A stretch of DNA of 64,000 nt from Rhabdornis inornatus (Eukaryota > Chordata > Aves > Passeriformes > Rhabdornithidae): positions 930,001-994,000 of the forward strand of contig VWZS01002406.1 in assembly GCA_013397075.1 (NCBI GenBank), given 5' to 3'. A program made the position numbers and the translations under genes. Each line of letters begins with the position of its first letter. Position 1 is the first letter of the stretch. The notes beneath the pieces are model-generated. The model was not told the origin of the DNA and did not search any database. It was given only the letters and a program-made list of their open reading frames with translations. Positions 1 to 12,100 of this stretch are shown piece after piece.

Positions 1-1097
1 GGATAAGAGTGGCTGTCAAGGCAGAAGGGCTTGTAGATGTGACAGGAATGGGACACCCACAACTGTCCAAGCTGACACGGTGGGTTGACCCTGGCTGGAT
101 GCCCAGTGCCCATTGAAGCTGCTCTATCTCCCCTCTCCTCCACTGCACAGGGATGAGGAAATGTAACAAAGGGCTCATGAGCTGACATAAGGGCAAGGAC
201 AGATCACTCAGCAATTACCATCATGGGAAAAACAGACTCGATTTGGGGAATTTAACTGAATTTTTGCCAAACAATTCAGAGTAGGGTATTGAGAAAATAA
301 AATCAAATCTTAAAAACACCTTCTCCCCACCCTTCCCTTCTTCCCAGGCTCCACTTTGCTTTTTATTTTCTCTATCTTCTCTCCAGTGGTGCAGGGGGAC
401 TGGCAATGGGGACAATGGTCAATTTATCACATGTTGTCTCTGCAGCTCCTTGCCCCTCAGTGGAAGGACTTGTCACTTCTTTCCTTGTTCCAGTCTGGAG
501 TCTCCCCCATGGGAAACAGCTCTCCACAAACTGCTCCAGTGTGGGTGACCCCCACAGGATCCCAAGTCCTTCCAGCAAAGCTGCTTCAGCATGGGCTCCT
601 CTCTCCACAGCTCCTGCCAGGAGTCTGATCCAGCTCGGGTTTCCAGTGCATCAGAGCCTCCTTTGGGCATCCACCTGCAGCCCACGGAGAACCCACGCTG
701 CAGGTGGATCTCTGCTCCCCTGTGGATTTTTATGGGCTGCAGGGGCACAGCTGCCTCACCATGGGCTGCACCAGGGGCTGCAGGGGAATCTCTGCTCTGG
801 CACCTGGAGCACCTCCTGCCCCTCATTCTGCACTGACCTGGGTGTCTGCAGAATCGCTCCTTTCACATGTTCTCACTCTATGGCTGCAATCATGCAGGGA
901 TTTTCCCCCCTTCTTAAATATCTTATCCCAGAGTTGCTACCACTCCTGCTGATGGATTTGGCCTTGGCCAGTGGCAGATCCATCTTGAAGCCAGCTGCCA
1001 TGTGCTCCATGGCACATGTCAGAAGCTTCTAGAAGCTCCTCATGTAAGTCTCCCCTGTAGCCTCCTCTTACCAAAACCTTAACTTGCAAACCTAATA
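1..1097. mobile_element. Avian interspersed repeat, LTR/ERV-like, left end outside window
   Basis: The block is unlike its surroundings: it is rich in C and G with recurring short modules built on 'ctgctccagtgtggg', 'tgggctgcagggg' and 'aatctctgctc' between about 510 and 830. I recognise the wording of this stretch, from the opening 'ggataagagtggctgtcaag' to the final 'accaaaacctt', as a high-copy repeat seen across songbird genomes. The class is less certain; length and the AATAAA-containing A-rich stretch near 295 fit an endogenous-retrovirus LTR or adjoining ERV sequence. An open frame of 208 codons (406-1032, plus strand) runs through it, rich in Ser, Leu, Pro and Cys with no domain; it is a by-product of the GC-rich repeat, not a host gene. 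The right end is placed where the similarity I recall stops. Confidence 0.55.
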
Positions 1098-1254
1098 GTG
1101 CTCAAGAGGAAGCTGATTGTCTGGTGTACAAAATATTAACCAGGAAAATACAAAGAGGTTTTTTTTGGGTTTTGGTTTGGTTGTTTTTTTTTTTTTAACA
1201 AAGGAGAAGTCAGTGCAAAGAGAAATAAGGATGAATTTTTTATTTTTTTTTTAT

Positions 1255-1256
<2 letters not shown>

Positions 1257-1293
<37 letters not shown>
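1257..1293. repeat. Poly(T) run, 37 bases
   Basis: An uninterrupted run of 37 T, preceded by further T-rich sequence from about 1159. It could be the A-tail of a reverse-strand retrotransposed copy, but no element body is recognisable beside it. Homopolymers this long are also prone to length errors. Confidence 0.9.
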
Positions 1294-1294
<1 letters not shown>

Positions 1295-1770
1295 TTTGGG
1301 GAGTGTCTTCATAAAGGAAACAGCAGCAGCAGCTGGTTTGGGGTACCAGTGTCACAGTGCTGCCCTGCCCAGACACAGCATCCTCCTGTGAGACGCTGCC
1401 AGGGCTGTGTGCCCAGCTGATGGGATGGTGGGATGGGATGGGGCTGCACATGGGGACCCCCATGCCTGACCTCTTGGGGCTCTCCTGCCTGGCTGTGGGC
1501 ACAGAGAGCAGGATCACTCACACCTCCTGCTGCTCCATGGCCAGAGGGGTGTGCAGAGCTGGGTGTGTGTCTGTGCCATCAATTACTGCTCCTTACACGA
1601 GTGGTTAGCAGAGTGCAGGCTGTTAACAGCCAGGGTTAACCTTGCAGTGCTGTGATTTCTCCTTGAGTCTTCATCTACATTTCTCTCAAATGATTGCTGC
1701 TTTCTGCCATTAATATATCAATAGTTTATTTTGATCTAGAGCTGGTTTTAAAACCCTTCCTCCAAGTAAC
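1294..1770. other. Unannotated, moderately GC-rich DNA
   Basis: No gene or known repeat seen. Short open frames on both strands (60-87 codons) lack domains. A G-rich patch near 1420-1445 repeats 'gggatg' a few times, which is too short to call a minisatellite. Confidence 0.5.
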
Positions 1771-2050
1771 AAGCGACAGGACCAGAGGAAATTTCCTCAA
1801 GTTGCACCAGGGCAAGTTAAGGCTGGATATTAGGAAAAAATTCTTTGCTGAATGGGTATTAGCGAAGAATACCTAACACATTAGGAGAGACTGCCCAGGG
1901 AAGTGGTGGAGTCACCAGCCCTGAAAGCATTTAAAAGACTTATAGATGTGGCACTTAGGGACTTGATTTAGTGGAGTAGTGCTAGGTTTATGGTTGGAAT
2001 TGGTGATCTTAGAGGACTTTTCCAAAATAAATGATTCTGTGATTCTATGA
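1771..2050 (+). mobile_element. CR1 LINE, 3' end fragment
   Basis: This is the 3' terminal part of a CR1 retrotransposon, 5'-truncated as is usual for the family. It shows the standard order: 'ggctggatattaggaaaaaa', 'ctgcccagggaagtggtgga', a 'ggcacttagggac' segment, 'ttggtgatcttagaggactt', and the terminal octamer tail 'attctgtgattctatga'. It carries no intact coding frame. Several mismatches to the CR1 pattern indicate an old copy. Confidence 0.93.
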
Positions 2051-5000
2051 ATTAAAAATCAAGATTGAAAAGAGCTGACCTACTTGAACAAAAGGTGGAT
2101 ATCACACAGGTGACAGACATCAGATGACTCTAAATAAATTTGGAGACTCTGAAGTGGTCAGTGAGATAATGCAATAATAATAATACACTTGTCATTCCCC
2201 CTCTAACGTCTGCTATTTGAGTTGAATACATCATGTAGGAAGAAAAGCATTCACCCAGCACTGTTGCCTTATTTTTCTGCAATTTTATGTTTTAATAATT
2301 TGGTTGAATGAATGTGAAGAAAGAATTTAAAAAAAATGTAAGCAGAACTGTGATCAAGCAAGGACTCTTTCCCTTCTGTGAGAGCCTGTGTGAATAAAGT
2401 GCATACTCAGTGTGAGCAATACTTTGCTGTTGCTATCAGCTCAGCCCCACCCCCCTTCCCCTGCCAGACTGTGAATGAATCCTGTGACACAGCTAGAGGG
2501 ATGTGGGTTGTGTTTTTAAATCTCACAAGTGTTTCCTGGGCTGGATGACAGGCTGGAGTCTCACCGGTGTAGCAGAAGCCAGGGCAGGTTCCTTGGCAGG
2601 CAGGAACTCTGAACATTTCTTGCCTTTTTACTGTAGAAAAGGGCAAGATTAGAAAGGGCAAATTGGAAACAGAGGAAGTAAAGATATTTCTAAAGCAGGA
2701 CAGTGGATGATGTTTTCTGGTAGATAGCCTTTGGAGGGCTGATAAACTCTTGTGGTCTGCCTAGGGAGGGTCTATTCAGAAATATGCCATCAGAGAGGCT
2801 GTGATGGCTTTTACATACAGCAATGTAGCTGAGAAATGAACTCTAACATGTCAATGTCCAATTAAAATAATGAATTTAAAAACCCAAATAGGCTGAGAAT
2901 AGAGTCCAGCCTGGTTATGGACCAAGAACAAAGCAGAATTACTTCAAACCTGATGAAACAAAAATGAGGGGTAATGCTGTTTCTTTATTCCACATGCATC
3001 AGCTGTATATTTTATTTTCATGTTGTGTGATGCAAATTAGTCATGGCAAAACTTCATCATGTTTGACATTTACTGTGTCATAATCATCACAAAGTTTGGA
3101 TGCAATTCCACATCCCATTATCTTGGCTTTGCACTGGATAACACTTTTCTGGTTTTGCAATTTTGGCTTTAGATGAGCTGGAAAAATTGAAAATGTGGTC
3201 AAGGAAATCTGATTTCTTACTTGTTTCTTACATGAAGAAACTGCTTTAAGTCAACATTTCTTCTTCCAAGAGAGCAATTTTTCTTGGCAATTGTCCTAAC
3301 ATTATTCTAAAGTTACCTATTTGTCTCCAAAATCTGCCAGTCTATTAAAGATGACTGTTACAAAGTCAGTTCTAAAATTCACAATTTAAGCCATAGAAAG
3401 CAACTCAGTAACTCAACAAGCTTAGCTGTACCATTACCTCCTTTCCATCCTCCCCATAGATCCAAAGGAAGTAGTTATGAATTTTGCCTGAAACTTGCAC
3501 AGATATTTTTCTACCTCACTTGGCTTTATGAGTTTATAGTATCTCTGGAAGAGGATCTGCCCTCTCAAAGTACTGGTTGCACATCAAAGGATTTGGATAA
3601 CAGCCTGGGAAAGTGAAAAACTTTCATATGGATATGCTAATATTACTTGGGTGCAAATGTTGAAAGATGTGACAGGCTCCTTTTGAGGACATCTCCCCTT
3701 TGCAGTTAAAAGGTGATGAAATGAAAGAACAAGGTGGCAGATCCCTGCTTTGCAGGCACTGCATGGTTTATGCACCACCTCATCCTGCTGTTTTGGTTCT
3801 GGTTTCCTGTCCATAGGTGACACTGTGCATCAAACTGTGTCCTGCTCTCTATAACAGATGGTCAAGTCCCACAGAGGGATTTGGGCTTGTGACCAATAAT
3901 GACATTTCATAGCAGCAGCAGCAGTGTGTGTGGTGTATTGTTAGGTGCAGTGTAATATGCAGGAGTTGTTTATAATAAACTCAGGTCCCTGGTGCCTTTT
4001 TTCAGTGGTTGTCCAGGAGGGAAGGTTAAAGATCTCATGTGTTCCCTGTCTTCCCTGTGTGTCCACAGTGTAAGAAAGATTCATGTAATCAGTGCTTCTT
4101 TTCTCAAGAGAGGAGCCTTGTTGGCCAGTGTTCTCTATTGTTCTATGAAATGACCAGTTTGGTTGAGGTATTGTTTGTAAAGTACATAGTGCAAGCTAGT
4201 TAGCAATCCAACTCTTGACTTTTCACTTCTGAAAATCCAAGTGAAAATTACCTGAATCAGCTTTGTGTGATGTGTGTTTAATTACACTTTTCCTTCACTT
4301 GGCTTCCAGACTTTTGGGTGAGACTTGGGTGAGGGAATATGCCTTGAGGAGTCAAATCTGGCCAAAGGGTGGGTGGCAGAAGTTTATGTACTCATATTCA
4401 CCAGCCAGTGTCCTGGGGCCAGTGAAAAGGCTTTGGATAATGCTCTGAGGTCGTGGATGCGTGGACTGGATATGACCTCAAATGTTTTGTGCTACCAGCT
4501 GGTTAGTGAGTTGTACACACAATATTACAGTTTGGATGTTTCCTTGCAGAGGGTGCTCCACTCCAGCTCTGCTAGAACAAAAACTTGGTGAGAACATGGG
4601 AAAGTATGATGTACAATGAAGGAAAGGAAAAGAGGAGCCAGTGAAAAGGAAAGTCGCTAATTGATATTTTGGCATGTAACGAAGATTTTTATAGATTTCA
4701 CATCTGTACAAAACAATAACTTCATTAATCCCTCTGAACTGTGTCCTCTATTGCTCTCATCTGTAACTAAAACCTTTGTTCTTAGGAATTAGTCCAAAAG
4801 ATCACAAGATTATTGCTCCATTATGGACTACAGATTTTATGTGTAGATTTATATGTTAAAATTGCCAAATTAATTGATGAGTTATTCTTTTTTAAATCTC
4901 AAATCAGGTGTTTAGTCTGTGGCTTGGGATAACATCATGAGGTCTCTAAACACAAAAGGGAGTGCTTTGGAATGCAAAGTGCCTGAATACTGACGTCAGA

Positions 5001-7720
5001 CCATCATGTTTCAGGTTGCAAATCAATATATCTTTTTGAAGTGACCTGCATTTAAAAAAGATGTGTTATAAACTTTAATTTGCTTTAAATAAGTAACTGC
5101 AACTGAAATAAAATAGCAATTTCGTGACTGAATTTTCACCAAGTCCATAATGTTGGAACTGAAATGGTATATTTCAGTAAAGATAAACTTTTTAATGTCT
5201 ACGTAACATTAGAGAGATTAATGTACTGAAAGCAAACAATGACATTGTTATTTCTTATCGTGTCTTTTTAGGGTACTTGGGAGAAAGATCTCAATCATTT
5301 TGTTCTTCTCCTTGTAAACATAACAAATGCTTAGATAACAGTCCTAGTTCTGACATTCCTTAGCAACATAGTGTGAAAACACAAACATGCTGCTTTTTCA
5401 CCTCAACTGTGTTGCAAGTGCATTTGGAGGATAAATTCTCAGATTATCATGGACATGAAAAAGGGGGCATGGGAAAGTCCACATCTGGCCACGAGTCACA
5501 TACAGCTGGAATCTGCCCTCTCTGCGTCAGAATTGCAAATTTTGACAGAGTTTGGGCAGCATGGGAGCTGCTCACCCAAAAGAGTGAGCTCACTGTGGGG
5601 CATGTGATAAGGAAATAGAAAGGTGGGCAAAATTTAGTTTTAGTTTTATGAATAGCTCCATTCGATTTTTCACAAGAGAGAATCCTGATGGTGATGAAAA
5701 GTTGTTTTGTTGTAAGTTGAAGGGGAATGACTGCCCTGTGAATGTAAGAACCTAAAATTCAGGGATTAGAGACATGGTACTCATTACACTTAATTCATTT
5801 ATAGAGCAGAAGTCAAGGAATGAAAAGTCTGCTGGGCTTCAGATGGAAATCTTTACATTTTCTAATGATGGCTTACTTTCCTCTAATTCTTTTAAGAGAA
5901 AAATGACATCCACTCAAGGCAGTATGCAACAGTTTTTTTCCTCTAGAAAAGAAGAAATTACATAATTCACAACAAGTAGGCATGCTCAAAATTCTTTTTA
6001 GAATACAAGTCTTAGGTAGTACACAGATATGTTTAAAATGCATTAATTTAGACATAGCTTTCATTGCAAAAACAGGGTAGATACTTGGCATCCATTGAGA
6101 TCTATATTGTTTCAACTATATTGCTAGCACCATTTATGCCTGTGGCATATTGGCAAAACCCCCAATAATTAGTCTACTTTTCTAAATCATATTTATTTCT
6201 TTCAGCTTCTGATATGTAATGAGTCTATAGCTACAATAATAAAATGACTAAGATGCATTTCTTTGTTTCATTTTTCTTTATTTGACACGTTGTAATAGGG
6301 TATTATTTTGACTTTTAATAAGTGAGCTTTTTCCTCCTATCTAGTGTCAGCATTGATTAGTCTTTGCTGTGTTCAAGAATACTTTTTCTTATTACCTCCT
6401 TCAGGACTAAATGATGAATATATAAAATTATGATCTTAAGTAGCGTCTAATACATGAGGCCGGGAACCAAGACAATATTTTTCTCTCTCTCTTATTGACT
6501 AATTCATGACTTTGGACTAGGATTATTCTTCATGTAAGGCTGAAAGGCATAATCAGTTTTGCAAAGTAACTCATGATCCTTTGATGAAAGGCACTATATA
6601 CAATAACTGTGAAGTGTTTTAAACTGAGGGAACATGAGCTGGCAAGTTCAGTAGGACAGGACAAAACCGTGGAGCACCAAAATGCATCAATGAAGTTATG
6701 ACAGTCTTACAGGGTTTTAAGCTCATTTTGTTTTAAATCTGAACTTTGCAGTGGAAGGGGACATCTCCATGAAGTACCAGTTGTTGTCTTCACCCTCAAG
6801 AGGCAAGTCCCCTTATGACTGCCTTATGCTATGGTCCCTTTCCTGGGGCAGGGGCAGCCATCTCTGGGCTCTCTGCCTTGAGAGAACATGAATTCATATT
6901 GCCTGTGCTCAGGTCAGTATTTCATACCCAAGGGCCAACTTCTGTCCACTGAAATGAGTGAAAAATGGATAATGGAGAACATAGTTGTGGAAAGTCCTTT
7001 TCACTGCTAAGACCAATGGTCTCTGGTCTTTGGCCTCTCTGCCCCAGAAAATGCTATCATTGCCACAATTGCTGATTTTGCTCCTCAACCAGAACTGTAA
7101 ACTGCAAAAGATATACTGCTAAATAAGTATATAAGCATTTATCTTATTTTGTAGTCTCAACCATATTCACACCGTTTCCAGTTCTGTCTCAGTCCTGCAT
7201 GCTGACCTTTACCAGCACATCAGTCTGGTGTCACTGTGAATTTCTGCACATGGATACTGGTAGGGAACAGGTAATGGTCATGCTGCCACATTTTGTGATG
7301 TCCTCTGGATCACTTCCTGAAAGACCTTGAGCAGAGAATATGGCCAGTTTTAACAAGGTTATTGTCCTTTTTTTCTTTCCTTTTTTGTGCTCAAGAGAAT
7401 TTATTGTAGGGTTTATAGAGGTACTGGATGTATTAAACCCTTGATAAGTTAAAGAGTGACTAGTAATACTGACTGGATTTCTCAGGAAGACACAGACTGG
7501 ATTTTCTAGAAGTTACACTTGCCCAAAGTTTTAATTTTGCAGTTCTGTTAATGCAAATCTTGCACTACTTTCAGCAGTACAGAATTAATCTCACTTTATT
7601 TTAGTTACCCACAAAGTACATTTCCACATCTGGCTTGTCTCTGATGGGATCTGTGCCATCCATATAGGAACAAAACTCTCTTAGGAAACATTTCTTCTGA
7701 CCTATTGCAGTGTCTGCTTT
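2051..7720. other. Intergenic A+T-rich DNA, nothing recognised
   Basis: About 5.7 kb without a recognisable gene or repeat. Open frames reach only about 60-90 codons (for example 4325-4591 plus and 2407-2661 minus) and show no domains, signal peptide pattern or convincing exon structure. There is a perfect POU octamer (ATGCAAAT) at 3030-3037 and a short AGC run near 3912, both within what chance would give. Confidence 0.6.
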
Positions 7721-7990
7721 AGAATTATAGACTCAAATAAGAGTTTGGGTTGAAAAGAACCTTTAAAGTTCATCTAGTCCAAAGCTCTGCAATGAGCAGG
7801 GAAATCTTCAACAAGATTAGATTGCTCAGAGCCCTGTCCTGCCTGACCATGAATGTTTCCAGGGGTGGGGCATCTACCACCTCTATGGGAAACCTGTTGC
7901 AGTGTTTCACCATTCTCACAGTAAAAAACTTCACCCTTATATCTAGCCTTAATTGATTGTCTTTAAGTTTAAAACCACTATCCCTTACTC
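7721..7990 (-). mobile_element. CR1 LINE, 3' end fragment, reverse
   Basis: Read on the minus strand this is a CR1 3' region. On the plus strand it starts with the inverted tail ('agaattatagactc'), then 'ttgaaaagaacctttaaagt', 'catctagtccaa', 'gctcagagccctgtcctgcc', 'ttccaggggtggggcatcta' and 'aaaccactatccctta'. It is diverged and the terminal octamers are eroded. A short open frame here (7750-7956, plus) is antisense to the element and not a gene. Confidence 0.88.
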
Positions 7991-8390
7991 AGGATTGGAT
8001 ATTATTGATATTAAATAAAATCAATCTGGCAGAGTAATGCAAATGTAACCATCAATTTTTGATCAGACAAATCCTACTGTTAATGTTTAACAATTGTTCT
8101 TTTACTTGATAGCAATTGTTCATTTTGTAGGGAAAGCTGCATAGCATGGAAATGTGCTCATCTATCCAGCTTCTATAAATGCACACTTTATGGGCATTTC
8201 CTGTACACAGAAAAGATTGTAAATGTCAAAGAGAACATGAACACGTTGGAGGACTAATAAGAAAATTAATTGCTGTATATAAATATGCAGATAAAGGACA
8301 TGATATTAATCTAAGCCAAGATCTGCAGAGGTTGTTTTAGCTGCTTATGTTGCTTGGTAGTGTTTCATTGTTTCCTATAGCATTTTCCTG
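7991..8390. other. Intergenic DNA, nothing recognised
   Basis: A+T-rich spacer between two CR1 fragments. It contains an ATGCAAAT octamer at 8037-8044 but no gene, repeat or structured motif that I can support. Confidence 0.5.
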
Positions 8391-8738
8391 GAGAAACTGG
8401 CTGCTCACAGCTTGGATGAGTGCACTGTTTTCTGGGTAAAAACCTGTCTGGATGGCCCATCCCAGAGAACGGTGGTGAATGGAGTTAAATCCAGCTGGCA
8501 ACTGGCCACAAGTGGTGTTCCCCAGGGCTCGGTATTGGGGACAGTCTTAAATAATATCTTTATCAACAATCTGCATGAGGGGATGAAGGGCACCCTCAGT
8601 GAATTTGCAGCCAGCACCAAGCTGATCAGCTGGAGGGTAGAAGGGCTCCATGGAGGAATCTGGACAGTCTGGATTAATGGGCTGAGGTCAATTTCATGGG
8701 GTTAATTCCAGGTCCTGCAACTGGGTCACAATAACCTC
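8391..8738 (+). pseudogene. CR1 ORF2 reverse-transcriptase relic, catalytic Asp pair lost
   Basis: The plus-strand frame open to 8705 encodes part of the CR1 ORF2 reverse transcriptase, the enzyme that copies CR1 RNA at its insertion site. The stretch 'VVNGVKSSWQLATSGVPQG' followed by 'SVLGTVLNNIFIN' is the conserved block just before the active site. The next block should contain the F-A-D-D catalytic motif before T-K-L. Here it reads F-A-A-S-T-K-L, so both metal-binding aspartates are gone. Downstream codons are shortened by a small deletion, then the frame stops. The 5' part of ORF2 and its endonuclease domain are absent. It is probably the same insertion as the 3' fragment at 8913-9188. 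Confidence 0.92.
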
Positions 8739-8742
8739 ACGG

Positions 8743-8790
8743 AATCATAGAATGGTTTGGGATGAAAGGGACCTTAAAGATAATCTCAAT
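8743..8790 (-). mobile_element. CR1 LINE, very short 3' tail fragment, reverse
   Basis: A 48-base piece beginning 'ggaatcatagaatggtttgg' and continuing 'gaccttaaagataatctc' is the reverse complement of a CR1 3' terminus. It lies between two plus-strand CR1 pieces, so it is a nested, heavily 5'-truncated insertion or a rearrangement product. Confidence 0.85.
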
Positions 8791-8855
8791 AATAAATTAT
8801 TGTCTACATGGGGAAATTGGCAAATGCAGGGTGCAATGAGCATCATAATGTGCAT

Positions 8856-8871
8856 AATAAATAAATAAATT
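8856..8871. repeat. Short (AATA)n tract
   Basis: Four tandem AATA units in an A+T-rich spacer between CR1 pieces. The stretch 8791-8912 is otherwise unassigned. Confidence 0.7.
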
Positions 8872-8912
8872 AAAGCACCCCCTGCATTCTCCATGTCTTC
8901 TCCTAGGCTACT

Positions 8913-9188
8913 AACCTCTTCTCCCAGGCAATTAGCAAAAGGTCAAGAGGAAATGGCCTCAAAGCTGTGACAGGGGATGTTCAGGTTGGACATCAGGAAG
9001 AATTTCTTCTCTGAGAGGGTTATGAAGCACTCAAACAGCTGCCCAGGGAGGAGTCACCATCCCTGGAAGTGTTCTAGAAATGACTGGGCATGGCACTTAG
9101 GTTTAGTTGGCATGGTGATGTTCAAAGGTTGGACTTGATGACCTTGGAGGTCTTTTTCAAATACAGTGATTCTATGATTCTACGATTA
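8913..9188 (+). mobile_element. CR1 LINE, 3' end fragment
   Basis: Typical CR1 terminal sequence: 'ctcttctcccaggcaattag', 'caagaggaaatggcctcaaa', 'ttcaggttggacatcaggaa', 'ctgcccagggaggagtcacc', 'ggttggacttgatgaccttg', then the octamer tail 'gattctatgattctacga'. Same orientation as the reverse-transcriptase relic at 8391, which suggests a single original insertion with the middle lost and a reverse fragment wedged in. Confidence 0.94.
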
Positions 9189-12100
9189 ATACATTAGAAT
9201 AAAAATTATGTGCTGTGATTTGTACCTCCCTTGCCAAAGACTGGAGCTTTGCTTTTTCCCACAACAATGGAAAATTACAGAACAGGTATTTCATCACATA
9301 CATGCTGCTTTTCTACATTTATTATCTGATTTTATCTTTCACTTTTCAAAAACGGGAAAGAGAAATGAGCAGCAAAGCAGTTGTAGACTGCCCCAAGAGA
9401 AAAGTCTCCAAATAAATTATTGCTTCAGAAACTACAGGAAAAACACTTCTTTCCGGTCACTGATGTGTATCTGTAATTATGGAATGTTGTTTTTGCTTAT
9501 TTAGTGATTCCACATATTTATAAGATCTCTGAAACAACTTCCATCTAAATTTCAACAACCTCTAAGCATTTTAAATGTTACCTGCAGATATTTTAATGAA
9601 TCATTCAATAACTGCTCAAACCAGTGACTATATCATGTACACACATTCTTGTGTTTAACTCCATGTTTAATCTAAGCAAAGAATGATCAAAACAGTTCTT
9701 GAAATTCTTAATATCAGCTTCAGTTCTTCATCTGTCATCCCTAACCTATGCTTTAAAAAAGGATCATAATAAATTTCTGATATTTTAATAATTTCTGTCT
9801 AATAATTCAATTTTGTAAATAATTATTTTGACCCTCACCTTCACAAAAGCCTAGGGAAAAGCAGAATTTATTTTTCATTCTGGATTTGGAATTGAAAATT
9901 CTTGTGGAAATAGACTTTAAGCATAAATGTTTCAAAGCCTAAAAAACATGAAATGAATAAAGCAATATTAACCCAACTAATTTATGTAAATAAAAGACTG
10001 TACAGAATTTTTATTTCCCAATCAAAATCAATGTTATATCTAATTTGAGATTTGTGACTATAAATGATAATGTGAAGAATATGTCCTAAGATTCATAAAC
10101 TGAGGTGATAACCTTCATTTTCAGCAAATAAGGTTAAAAAAAATTAATGTTTTCCTTTTATCAAAATTTATCCTCCCAAATCTGTATGCTGCAATTCATG
10201 TTGGGCTTATCTTCATGCCTTTTCAGAGTAAGATCTGGGAAAGACTTTAAAATACCATGAAGGACATTCATGTGCAGCAGATTAATTTCCTTTTGTATCT
10301 TTGTTCCACTGATCAGAGAAACCAATTTAGAAGGGAAAAAGGAGGCAGATACATAACATATGTGGTTTGTGTCAACATAAAATATTCAACGAGGACAGAT
10401 AGGTCTGAGCTCAAATGTTCAAGTGTGACTCCAGAATGGCTGCATGGTTTGGAGAGTGTTCAGATCCCATACAGTCTTTCCTTTAAGAAAATGGAAATTT
10501 CATGTGAGCTTAATGTTTTGATGACTGTATTTTCTCTCTGTTTGAATGAAAGTCCATGGCTTCTACATAACAGGGTAGTTAAAAGAGATCTCAGATATGT
10601 CATGGATTGAAGAGATTGCAGACTGTGGGTGGGTGCAGGCGTTTTCTCAAATGCTTCCCCGACTTTAACACAGTTCTGGGGGAAAGCTGAGATTATGTCC
10701 TGGGGCAATAACAGACTTTTTTGCTGCTTTGGCTTGCCAGCTGGTTAAGATGAGACCTGCCTTTCCATATTGAATGTTACACATTTGTTGGGTTTACTGA
10801 CAAGTAAAGAGAGCATTGTGCAAGTTCAGCTGCCTCAGCATGTTTGGAAAGGATTTTTACAGATACTCTTAGCTGTTCAATACCAATACTTCTGTAAAAC
10901 AAACTAGACTTAACATGTTCTGCTATATTATTATGTCAGTTGCCTACTTTCTGTGGAAAGAGGCTACTTTCTCTGCAATTCTCAAAACCATGATGGTTTT
11001 AAGGCATCTGGTTTGGGTTTTTTTTGTGTTAATATGGCTCAAAAATAAGAGTTTTACTGCTTCTATGACTGAGGACCTAGGAGAGGACAAGACACTGAAC
11101 TGATCCACTAAAGGAAGGGAAAAAAGTTTTATGTCTAATGTAGTTCACTAGCTGAACCTGTGGAAAAAAAGGACTGTGTAGTGGAAGGGATGATCAAAGT
11201 TGGAAAAATTGGAGGAGAGAAGTTGCGTCTTGCTTGAAAAAGAAAACATGTAGTGGTGACTATTATTGGAGTGCTCAAAACCATCACCAAGCAGAGAAAA
11301 TGGTTTCCCTGGACTGCAGGACAGATCCCACAGTGCAGCTGGGGGAAGACACTTCTTTTCTGAGTGCTTTCAAATATGGAAATGTCTTGGGCCTTGTGAA
11401 GTCTCCATAAGTTACAGCTACAAGCAAAAGGAGCAATAGCCAGTGCCTACAGAGCAGCTTACTAGTATTTAAAGTTAGGCAGTGACCATTTCCTGAAGTC
11501 CAGCACCAATTTTGGACAAATTCATGCAGAAGGTTTACTGTGAATCATGAAATTAAGACTTACTTTTACTTTGGTCCTGGTTCAAAAATCCATCTCCAAG
11601 GCATTTTCTGGCTTTATCTACATGGCACAATGCAAATTATAACTCTGAAACACCTGAGCTCAAGTTGATCTACCTTGGCTATGCCTGCTAGAGGAAATTG
11701 TGGAAAAAAAAAAACAACCAAGGTTTTAATAGTTGTATTTGGTATCTCTGAAGGTCCCCTGCATTGCACTTTCTCCACTCACCTTGGATTGCCAAGATTT
11801 CCTCTTCAGTGACCTGAGGAGCTCCCCATTGCTTCCATTTTGTCATCTCCATCATCTCCACTTCTTTACAGTGGTGCTCCAAGATCTCCTTAGCTCCTAA
11901 AACAGGTAGGAATAAATCCTAGTGGTTAAGGGGGATGAAAATATACTTTAATTACTCCAAACTACGGAGTTATAGTAGGCAACCTGGAAGGAGAAGGGAA
12001 AAGGTCAACTGAGAGATATTGTCTATAGTAAGAAATTATTATCTAGTTATTTTAAGGTGATGAAGAGAGTCTACATTATATAAAATCAGAGAAATATCAC

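Noticed and set aside
406..1032. Open frame of 208 codons as a possible gene
   Set aside because: It lies wholly in a high-copy avian repeat, other frames are open at the same place, and the protein has no domain.
3030..11637. ATGCAAAT octamers at 3030, 7551, 8037 and 11630 as POU-factor sites
   Set aside because: An 8-base A+T-rich motif is expected several times in 64 kb, and the copies are not clustered.
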